Below, piece after piece: positions 36,405-43,320 of a stretch of DNA of 64,000 bases. Position 1 is the first letter of the stretch. Each line of letters begins with the position of its first letter. Position numbers and translations under genes: made by a program. Location: positions 644,931 through 708,930 of the forward strand of contig NZ_KI535368.1 in NCBI RefSeq assembly GCF_000160035.2, given 5' to 3'. This DNA comes from Catonella morbi ATCC 51271 (lineage in GTDB: Bacteria > Bacillota > Clostridia > Lachnospirales > Lachnospiraceae). The notes under the pieces are model-generated. The model did no database searches, was not told the origin of the DNA, and was given only the letters and a program-made list of their open reading frames with translations.

Positions 36405-37217
36405 ATGAAGAGATTAGCAATTTTAGCAGTAGCAGGAAGTTTAGCAGTAGCAGGAGCTACAGCAGGATTAAGCACAGTTAAAGCGGCAGACACAAAGAAG
36501 AGTGTAGAAACCGGTAAGAAGGGCGGCAATAAAAATATAGATTTTAGAGAAATAGATAAAGATTACTTCGCTTATCCGGGTGATACTGATTTCAGGGAAA
36601 CCGACAAGAACTTCTTTGCTTACCCTGATGACATGGATTTCAGAGAATTGGACAAAAATTTCTTTGCTTATCCGGGAGATAGCGAAGATTCCCCTTCTCT
36701 TTCAGAATTCCTGAAAAAGGATACTAAGCTTACAAAGGCAGAAAAAAAATCCCTGACAGAGGATTATAATAAGCTTGAGAAAACACGTAGGGATATTGAA
36801 GAAACCGCAGAAGAGATAGAAAGGATTACAAACAAGATTACGGATAAATGGGCTATAGCAGATAAGATTGATGAAGTTGCAAATAAACATCAGGCTATCT
36901 GGGATAAGGTTTATGAGAATGCAACCGATGAAGACCTTGCAATTGAGGATAATATAGAGTTCATCAAGTCCTCAAAGGCTCTTACCGACGAGGAAAAGAC
37001 AACTCTCATAAAGGCAGAAGAAGAACTTAAAACACTCAATGAAGAGCATGACAAGCAGTATAACAAGGTTGAAGAAGCAACCAAAGAGCTTACTGCAAAG
37101 CTTGACTCCCTTTACAAGGATGTGGAAAATCTTATAGATAAGATGCAGCCTTTAGCTAATAAGCTTGGTGAAGAATTTAAGGAAAATTTCGGATTTGTAG
37201 AGATTATGCCTTACTAA
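36405..37217 (+). CDS. Secreted FAYP-repeat helical protein, copy 3 (unknown family)
   Basis: This 270-residue protein has the same signal peptide as copies 2 and 4, three 16-residue repeats at residues 46-93 (the second reads DFRETDKNFFAYPDDM) and the shared helical domain ending FGFVEIMPY. It differs from copy 2 mainly by one extra repeat and scattered substitutions, so the repeat count is the variable part of the family. It is convergent with the ABC exporter operon at 37351-39015. Confidence 0.85.
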   Translation: MKRLAILAVAGSLAVAGATAGLSTVKAADTKKSVETGKKGGNKNIDFREIDKDYFAYPGDTDFRETDKNFFAYPDDMDFRELDKNFFAYPGDSEDSPSLSEFLKKDTKLTKAEKKSLTEDYNKLEKTRRDIEETAEEIERITNKITDKWAIADKIDEVANKHQAIWDKVYENATDEDLAIEDNIEFIKSSKALTDEEKTTLIKAEEELKTLNEEHDKQYNKVEEATKELTAKLDSLYKDVENLIDKMQPLANKLGEEFKENFGFVEIMPY

Positions 37218-37260
37218 ACCCCTATTACTTACACATAAAAATTCATTAGGTAACCTCAAG

Positions 37261-37295
37261 CCGCCAAAGCAGGAATTCTCCCCCTGCTTTGGCGG
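37261..37295 (+). terminator. Terminator after repeat-protein copy 3
   Basis: A 13-base stem pairs CCGCCAAAGCAGG (37261-37273) with CCTGCTTTGGCGG (37283-37295), followed by TTTTAATTATAA. It may also help end the convergent exporter operon. Confidence 0.88.
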
Positions 37296-37350
37296 TTTTA
37301 ATTATAATAGTTTTCAGTTTATCTCCCGGATACGTATATTTAACCTTAGG

Positions 37351-37575
37351 CTATCGCATCTGCACAAAGCCGCTTATTACAGCAACAATGCCTAATACAA
37401 AACAAATAAGACCGGCATAAGAGGCACCTTTCTTCTCTTTTAGTCCCCTGTTTTTGAACAACAGAAAAATTCCTAAAAGTATAAGTACAATCCCGGATCC
37501 GATGCTGAATACATGCAGCCCCGGTGATATGCTTTCAAGCAATTTATCTACTGTTCCCTCTATCTTCTTTTCCAT
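37351..37575 (-). CDS. Small two-helix membrane protein of the exporter operon
   Basis: This 74-residue protein has two hydrophobic segments (VFSIGSGIVLILLGIFLLF and YAGLICFVLGIVAVISGF) joined by a basic loop. Its ATG overlaps the stop of the permease gene (TAATG). It is the last gene of the TetR-ABC operon and may be an accessory of the transporter. I recognise no named family. Confidence 0.7.
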   Translation of the reverse strand: MEKKIEGTVDKLLESISPGLHVFSIGSGIVLILLGIFLLFKNRGLKEKKGASYAGLICFVLGIVAVISGFVQMR

Positions 37576-38285
37576 TATTCAACCTCCATAACATTTACTT
37601 TTTTAATTAAAAATATTGAAAATACTGTTCCGACAAATATCATCACTGTCGTTAACACATACATCGTAACCCTGTTTAAGCTTGCATTTATCACTATATT
37701 GCACATTAACGAAGCAATAAGTACTGCAGAAACTATGGTAGTCGGTATCGATTTTTTTATAAACCCGATTCCTACAGCCGCCACTCCGATACTTGCGGCT
37801 ATGAGAGACATGATAAGAGTGTTTTCAACCACCTTCAGCATAATGGAAAGTGTAAAATCTTTTCCCACGAGATGAATGAAATTTTCGGTTATACCGAATG
37901 TCAGGAAAACAATAAGGTTGCAGGCAATCATAGAAATGACGGAAAAGCCTGATACAACGCCCAGCTTTGATAAAATAATTTTTTTACGACTCACCGGGTA
38001 TGAAAAAAGTAAAATAGGCCGTTTCCCCGAATAATCTTCAATAATAAACTTTGAATACATAACCGATGACATCACACAAAATACCGCCATACTGAAAACT
38101 CCGAACAAAGGAATGAGATTATTGTATCCCGAAAAAATCGCCATATCTTTATCGTTAGGCTCTATTAGGGGTGCATAGGCAAAAAGAAACAGGAAGCCTA
38201 ACATTATGATTGTTATAATAGTCCCGGCTATTATATAAGTATTAAGTTTGTTTTTTTTCAATTCTAATCTAATAAGTGTTTTCAT
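37575..38285 (-). CDS. ABC-2 type permease
   Basis: This 236-residue integral membrane protein has about six hydrophobic helices. The first cytoplasmic segment and FSYPVSRKKIILSKLGVV are typical of ABC-2 permeases in bacitracin or lantibiotic-immunity type exporters. It overlaps the ATPase gene by 17 bases. It forms the membrane channel for that ATPase; the exported compound is unknown. Controlled by the TetR regulator of the same operon. Confidence 0.82.
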   Translation of the reverse strand: MKTLIRLELKKNKLNTYIIAGTIITIIMLGFLFLFAYAPLIEPNDKDMAIFSGYNNLIPLFGVFSMAVFCVMSSVMYSKFIIEDYSGKRPILLFSYPVSRKKIILSKLGVVSGFSVISMIACNLIVFLTFGITENFIHLVGKDFTLSIMLKVVENTLIMSLIAASIGVAAVGIGFIKKSIPTTIVSAVLIASLMCNIVINASLNRVTMYVLTTVMIFVGTVFSIFLIKKVNVMEVE

Positions 38286-39015
38286 TATCTTCTTTTCTCC
38301 CTGTCATTATATCCATAAAATAATCCTCAAGTCCTGAAGGATATTCTGCTTTTACTTTCGCCATCGGAACCTCTCTTATAATCGTTCCATTGACGATTAC
38401 TCCAACGATATCCGCAATATGTTCAACTTCAGTTAAAATATGGCTGGAAATGAGCAAAGTCATTCCTTCCGTCTTCGCCAGGTTTACAAACAAATCCCGC
38501 ATTTCCCTGATTCCCATAGGATCAAGCCCATTAATCGGTTCATCCAAAATCAGCAGCTGAGGCTTGTGGATAATTGCTCTTGCAATGGCTAAACGCTGGC
38601 GCATACCCAGAGAGAACTTTGATACAGGCTGAATACCCGTATCATCCAGGCCTACTTTCGATAAGATATCTGTTATATCACCACTCTCCTTACCCATATA
38701 TTCCAGATGTATTTGTAGATTTTCCGCTGCTGACAAATGTTCATAAAATATCGGCGTTTCAATCAAAGTGCCAATTTCAGATAAAATACTGCTTCTTTCC
38801 AAAGTAACGTCCTTTCCTAAGACGTGAGCCTTGCCCATAGTTGGTGTAATCAATCCCGATAAAAGCTTGAATATGGTTGTTTTCCCCGCTCCGTTTGCCC
38901 CTAAGAAGCCGTAAATCGTGCCTTTTTCCACACTCATATTGCAGTTTTTGATTACTTCTTTACCCGAGAAAGTTTTTGTAAGATTCTTTGTTTCAACTAT
39001 TAAAGTATTATTCAC
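38269..39015 (-). CDS. ABC transporter ATP-binding protein (exporter type)
   Basis: This protein is about 248 residues from the GTG at 39015, which has GGGAGG nine bases upstream and overlaps the TetR stop by eight bases; the longer frame to 39081 would run inside the TetR gene. Walker A is GANGAGKTT, the signature FSLGMRQR, and Walker B LLILDEPINGLD. The class is that of CcmA- or BcrA-like exporters. It powers the permease at 37575. Likely cargo is a drug, peptide or lipid, judged only from family. Confidence 0.88.
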   Translation of the reverse strand: MNNTLIVETKNLTKTFSGKEVIKNCNMSVEKGTIYGFLGANGAGKTTIFKLLSGLITPTMGKAHVLGKDVTLERSSILSEIGTLIETPIFYEHLSAAENLQIHLEYMGKESGDITDILSKVGLDDTGIQPVSKFSLGMRQRLAIARAIIHKPQLLILDEPINGLDPMGIREMRDLFVNLAKTEGMTLLISSHILTEVEHIADIVGVIVNGTIIREVPMAKVKAEYPSGLEDYFMDIMTGRKEDNENTY

Positions 39016-39673
39016 CGACTTTGTCCTCCCTGCCATATAATTTGCGTAATAATTCCAGAGATTTTTCAATAAATCCATCACTTAATACATCTATTCCTAT
39101 TGACTTCATAAGGTATTGCAAAAATTTCAATCGTGATGACAGCTTATCACCGGTACAGTCAAAAACAGCGGGATCACACCATACATTTAACAGCAGCAGA
39201 AAAACCTCTGCACATTCATCCGGGGAATTCGTAACCAGTGAACCATCCGCAATTCCCCTCTTGATAATCTCCGAAACAAAGGCAGAATCTTTGTTTACAC
39301 AGCTTTGCATATATGACAAAACAAATTCCGCACTTTTCATTCTAACGCTCATCACATCATCCAGATAATGTGCTTTTTGGTTTTCAAAATTTCTTTCCAA
39401 AATAAGCTGTAATTGTTCTTTACCGCTCAATGAGGATGTTTCTGACAGAAAACTCTCCATCGCATCCTTTACTGACTGCGCCTGCCTTTCCGTAACAGAC
39501 TTGATAATTTCATCTTTTGACTGAAAATGATGATAAATAGCACCCTTTGATATTCCGGCAGTTTTAGCTATATCCATCATACTGGTCTTATCAAATCCCT
39601 TTTCCAAAAACAACTTTGCCGATACGGATAAGATAGTTTCAATAGTTGCCTGTGAATTGTATTCTTTTGACAT
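39008..39673 (-). CDS. TetR-family repressor of the exporter operon
   Basis: This 221-residue protein has the N-terminal TetR helix-turn-helix (FLEKGFDKTSMMDIAKTAGISKGAIYHHF split over residues 18-46) and a divergent ligand-binding C-terminal domain. It is the first gene of the operon with the ATPase, permease and small membrane protein. A perfect palindrome lies 21 bases upstream of its start (39694-39713), so it very probably represses itself and the exporter until an inducer binds. Confidence 0.9.
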   Translation of the reverse strand: MSKEYNSQATIETILSVSAKLFLEKGFDKTSMMDIAKTAGISKGAIYHHFQSKDEIIKSVTERQAQSVKDAMESFLSETSSLSGKEQLQLILERNFENQKAHYLDDVMSVRMKSAEFVLSYMQSCVNKDSAFVSEIIKRGIADGSLVTNSPDECAEVFLLLLNVWCDPAVFDCTGDKLSSRLKFLQYLMKSIGIDVLSDGFIEKSLELLRKLYGREDKVGE

Positions 39674-39693
39674 AAAAATAATACTCCTTTAAC

Positions 39694-39713
39694 AAAACCG
39701 ACCGTTCGGTTTT
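39694..39713 (-). promoter_or_regulatory. TetR operator palindrome
   Basis: AAAACCGA (39694-39701) and TCGGTTTT (39706-39713) form a perfect inverted repeat around CCGT. The 20-base length and ACCGACCGTTCGGT core are typical of TetR-family operators. It overlaps the expected promoter region of the TetR gene. Confidence 0.78.
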
Positions 39714-39815
39714 TTTATTTTGATAATACACCTTTTACGATTTCTTGTCAAGCAATTTAAAAATAAACTATCATATTCCGGTTTTGCCCCAATTTTCACA
39801 CACTATTTCCCTACA

Positions 39816-39942
39816 CTCCTTACGTTTTTAAGGAGATTTTACCTAAATTTCGGCGCTATACTATACACAGATAAAGCGATAAGACATCGGTTATCAAAAC
39901 TATAAAACAAATAAAACAAACAACGAAAGGAAGGTATTTATT
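39816..39942 (+). promoter_or_regulatory. Shared promoter and leader, copy 4
   Basis: CTCCTTA (39816-39822) and TAAGGAG (39829-39835) form the inverted repeat; TATACT is at 39857-39862. The following leader to the ATG at 39943 is nearly identical to copies 2 and 3. Together the four copies define an unusually well conserved regulatory unit. Confidence 0.65.
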
Positions 39943-40899
39943 ATGAAGAGATTAGCAATTTTAGCAGTAGTAGGAAGTTTAGCAGTAGCAGGAGCTACAG
40001 CAGGATTAAACACCGTTAAAGCGGCAGACACAAAGAAAGGTGTAGAGACCGACAAGAAGAGCTGCAATAAAAATATTGATTTCAAAGAAACCGACAAAAA
40101 CTTCTTTGGCTATCCAAATGATACTGATTTCAAGGAAACTGATAAGAACTTCTTCGGGTATCCAAATGATACTGATTTCAAAGAAACTGACAAGAACTTC
40201 TTCGGCTATCCAAATGACACTGATTTCAAGGAAACTGACAAGAACTTCTTCGGCTATCCTAATGACACTGATTTCAGAGAAACCGACAAGAACTTCTTTG
40301 GGTATCCAAATGATACTGATTTCAAAGAAACAGACAAAAACTTCTTTGCATATCCGGGAGATGATGAAGATTCCCCTTCTCTTTCAGAATTCCTAAAAAA
40401 TGATAAAAAGCTTACAAAGGAAGAGAAAAAGTCTTTAACAGAGGATTATGATAAGCTTGAGAAAACACGCAGAGATATTGAAGAAACCACAGAAGAGATA
40501 GAAAGGATTACAAACAAGATTACGGATAAATGGGCAATCGCAGATAAAATTGATGAAGTTGCAAATAAGCACCCGACTATCTGGGACAAGGTTTATGAGA
40601 ATGCAACTGATGAAGACCTTGCAATTGAGGATAATATAGAGTTTATCAAATCATCAAAGGCTCTTACCGATGAGGAAAAGGAAACTCTTATAAAGGCAGA
40701 GGAAGAGCTTAACACACTTAAAGAAGAGCATAACAGGCAGTATAACAAGGTTGAAGAAGCTACCAAAGAGCTTACTTCTAAGCTTGACTCACTTTACAAG
40801 GATGTGGAAAATCTTATGGATAAGATGCAGCCTTTAGCTAATAAGCTTGGTGAAGAATTTAAAGAGAATTTCGGATTTGTAGAGATTATGCCTTACTAA
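39943..40899 (+). CDS. Secreted FAYP-repeat helical protein, copy 4, with six repeats
   Basis: This 318-residue protein is the largest member of the family. The signal peptide ends at VKAA. Six 16-residue repeats fill residues 46-141: five of the form DFKETDKNFFGYPNDT (one with R for K) and a last one ending AYPGDD. The helical domain that follows is very close to copies 2 and 3 and ends FGFVEIMPY. The GYPN variant occurs only here, so the extra units were probably made by local duplication within this copy. No anchor or catalytic motif is visible. Confidence 0.88.
   Translation: MKRLAILAVVGSLAVAGATAGLNTVKAADTKKGVETDKKSCNKNIDFKETDKNFFGYPNDTDFKETDKNFFGYPNDTDFKETDKNFFGYPNDTDFKETDKNFFGYPNDTDFRETDKNFFGYPNDTDFKETDKNFFAYPGDDEDSPSLSEFLKNDKKLTKEEKKSLTEDYDKLEKTRRDIEETTEEIERITNKITDKWAIADKIDEVANKHPTIWDKVYENATDEDLAIEDNIEFIKSSKALTDEEKETLIKAEEELNTLKEEHNRQYNKVEEATKELTSKLDSLYKDVENLMDKMQPLANKLGEEFKENFGFVEIMPY
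40078..40365 (+). repeat. Six tandem 48-bp coding repeats
   Basis: Six in-frame 48-base units encode the 16-residue repeats of copy 4. The units are highly similar at DNA level, differing mostly at third positions (for example AAAGAAACC, AAGGAAACT). Copies 1, 2 and 3 have two, two and three units. Such arrays change length by slippage or unequal recombination. Confidence 0.95.
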
Positions 40900-40944
40900 G
40901 CCAAAATTATCCTCACCTATAAACCATATACCTCTTTATAGTGG

Positions 40945-41014
40945 TTATCCACGAAATATCAGTAACTGTCACAGTCTAAGAATTGCGGTAGTTTACAGGA
41001 TATTTCGTGGATAA
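40945..41014. repeat. Palindromic element with perfect 16-base ends
   Basis: TTATCCACGAAATATC (40945-40960) is the exact reverse complement of GATATTTCGTGGATAA (40999-41014), enclosing 38 bases. It lies where copies 1 to 3 have their CAAAGCAGG terminator, so it may serve as terminator for copy 4. Its arm matches the left end of the element at 18901. It resembles a MITE or REP-type palindrome. Confidence 0.75.
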
Positions 41015-41048
41015 TTTTATTTGACTTATTACTTATTTAGCGATACAA

Positions 41049-41111
41049 GTGTCAAAAGTATAAAAACTCGATTGGGGCTTGCTTGCAAAAAAATTTATTA
41101 TCTTTTGACAC
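41049..41111. other. Inverted repeat in the gap before the WG-repeat gene
   Basis: GTGTCAAAAG (41049-41058) pairs with CTTTTGACAC (41102-41111). The rest of the gap (41112-41415) is very AT-rich; I see no gene with a ribosome site and no other structure that I can support. Confidence 0.5.
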
Positions 41112-41415
41112 GCAAAAAAATATGAATAAGCAGCTATTTTTACAAAAATTAGCGGATTATGAATATTTTTGCAAGAATTACGATTGACGAAACCGGAGAA
41201 ATCCTGTATCAATATTTCGTTCACTATTATTTCTGTGTATTTTATTCCGATGGTATTTTAAGTCTATATATAAAAATTATATTAATTTTTCAGTTAATTG
41301 TTGATTTTGAGAATAATTATTGGTACACTTATAAAAATGACAAGTATATTGCCATTTTTATAACAATATTTTAAATCTTTATTGATTTAACCAATGAGAA
41401 AAGGGGGACTAAATT

Positions 41416-43080
41416 ATGAGTAGGAACAAAATGTGGTTAAAAGTTTTCAAAAGGTTGAGTATCCTTTTGGTATTTGCAATGGTAATCGGACTATTCCACA
41501 CACAGGCTGCCTTCGCCCGGATAACTGCCAAAAAAAAGTATGAGGTAATAAGAGCTTTTAAAGATCTTTCGGTTGTAAAAAAAGGTAATAAGATGGGGAT
41601 CATAGATAAGGACGGTAAACTGATCGTTCCTTTCCTGTATGATTCTCTTTGGCGAACAGTCGGCACTGATAGGTTCCGTGCAACAATAAATAAAAAAGCA
41701 GGTGTTATCGACAAGAATAATAACCTCCTTGTCCCGATTACCTACTTCGATTTACTTCCATTTGGCACAAAAGTGTATATAGCTGTCAAACAAGATGAGT
41801 CAGGAAATAGAACTTATGGAATCATCGACTACAATAACAATACTACATTGGAATTTGAGTATAGTATATACTATGATGACAACTATGAAGATGCGGATGA
41901 TACCAGCGATGATAGATACAAACCTGAATACGGAACTAAGGAATATGAGTACGCTGAGGTAAGAAGTTCTAACGGAAAACGTGGTTATGCCGACAATAAC
42001 GGGAAATTGTTTATTCCTTGTAAGTACGATGACTTAAACAATACCGGTAACGGCTATATCACAGCAAAAGATGGCAATAAATGGGGCATTTTAGATAGTA
42101 GGAATCAGGAAGTTATTCCTTTCATCTATGATGGACTGGGATTTTTCGATGAAAATGGTCTTGCCGTTGCAAAGCAGAATGAAAAATATGGCATGATAAA
42201 TAAAAGCAATGAAACCGTAATACCTTTCAGCTATGATAATTTATACACCTTTGACGGAAACGGTCATGCACTTGCAAAGCAATCCGGCAAATTTGGATTT
42301 ATAAATAAAAACAATGAAATTGTAATTCCTTTTGAGTATGAGTATCTAAATCATTTTTACGAAAATGATTACGCTGAGGCAAAGAAGTCCGGTAAATATG
42401 GATTTATAGATAAAAATAACAATATACTGGTTCCTTTTGAGTATGATGCTTTAACGTTTTTTAACGACAGCGGTTTAAGCATAGCAAAGAAATCGGGAAA
42501 AGCAGGAATTTTAGATAAGACCGGTAAAGTAATTATTCCTTTTGAGTACGATGAAGTATACAGTTTTGACAAAGATGGTCTTGCTATCGCAAAAAAGTCA
42601 GGAAAATATGGCATGATAAATAAAAACAATAAAACTGTAATTTCTTTCAAGTATGACGATATTGATTTTAATGGTTTCAATTACGGCCTTATAGCTTTAG
42701 AAAAATCCAAAAAATGGGGATATGTAAACAGGAAAAACAGGGTTGCGGTTCCTTTTGTATACAGTTATGGTTATCGTTTTCAAAAGAGCGGTTTTGCAGT
42801 TGTGCGGAAGTCAAAAAAATACGGTGTTATAAACAAACTCAATAAAATAATAATACCGTTTCAGAATGATGGCATTCATGAGAGTGGCTTTAGTGAAGGT
42901 CTTTTAGGTGTAAAACGGTATGGTAAATGGGGATTTGTAAATACGAAAAACAGGGTTGTAATTCCATTTAAGTATGATACAGTCTATCCTTTTGAAAAAG
43001 GAAAAGCTGTTGTCGAAAAAAGAGGTGTCAAGTATTATATTGATAAGAAAGGAAAGCTTTATGAATACACAGAGGAGTAG
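41416..43080 (+). CDS. Secreted WG-repeat protein
   Basis: This 554-residue protein has a signal peptide (basic start, hydrophobic core to about residue 34, ending QAAFA). The rest is some fourteen WG (beta-type) repeats of about 35-40 residues with the pattern KYGxIDKNNxxxxPFxYD. In the first third an acidic stretch (DDNYEDADDTSDD) interrupts the array. WG-repeat proteins are beta-rich scaffolds and often lie at the cell surface, probably binding partners or wall polymers. Here it is alone, with its own ribosome site (AAAAGGGGGAC) and no partner gene. Confidence 0.88.
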   Translation: MSRNKMWLKVFKRLSILLVFAMVIGLFHTQAAFARITAKKKYEVIRAFKDLSVVKKGNKMGIIDKDGKLIVPFLYDSLWRTVGTDRFRATINKKAGVIDKNNNLLVPITYFDLLPFGTKVYIAVKQDESGNRTYGIIDYNNNTTLEFEYSIYYDDNYEDADDTSDDRYKPEYGTKEYEYAEVRSSNGKRGYADNNGKLFIPCKYDDLNNTGNGYITAKDGNKWGILDSRNQEVIPFIYDGLGFFDENGLAVAKQNEKYGMINKSNETVIPFSYDNLYTFDGNGHALAKQSGKFGFINKNNEIVIPFEYEYLNHFYENDYAEAKKSGKYGFIDKNNNILVPFEYDALTFFNDSGLSIAKKSGKAGILDKTGKVIIPFEYDEVYSFDKDGLAIAKKSGKYGMINKNNKTVISFKYDDIDFNGFNYGLIALEKSKKWGYVNRKNRVAVPFVYSYGYRFQKSGFAVVRKSKKYGVINKLNKIIIPFQNDGIHESGFSEGLLGVKRYGKWGFVNTKNRVVIPFKYDTVYPFEKGKAVVEKRGVKYYIDKKGKLYEYTEE

Positions 43081-43173
43081 TTAAAAATTATAACTTTTAT
43101 CATAGATTAAAATCAGAAGATGAATTTTTAATAAACTACTCATTAAACCCAAATTAAATTTATTTAAACTAAT

Positions 43174-43268
43174 AGGGCTGCCGTACCAAGAAAATGATAT
43201 ACAAAATACTATCAGTTAACAATAAGTTTACCATATTTTGTAGTATTTTCCGTTAATGCGACAGCCTT
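43174..43268. repeat. Dispersed palindromic element (copy B)
   Basis: The ends GGCTG (43176-43180) and CAGCC (43262-43266) are inverted, and an inner stem pairs TACAAAATA (43200-43208) with TATTTTGTA (43234-43242). Its right half matches the element at the window start (CCATAT-x-TTG, TTAATGCGACAG). It lies between the WG-repeat gene and the convergent exporter gene and may end transcription of both. Confidence 0.6.
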
Positions 43269-43320
43269 ATTTTATATTGTCTTATTTTATATTGTCTTAT
43301 TCTATATAGAAGATTACTTC

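Noticed and set aside
40078..40365. Regular 48-base repeats that could suggest a CRISPR array
   Set aside because: The units are directly joined with no spacers, are in frame, and encode a 16-residue protein repeat within a gene that has a signal peptide and ribosome site.
41159..41374. 71-codon plus-strand open frame in the gap before the WG-repeat gene
   Set aside because: No ribosome site, very AT-rich, hydrophobic composition typical of translated noncoding DNA.
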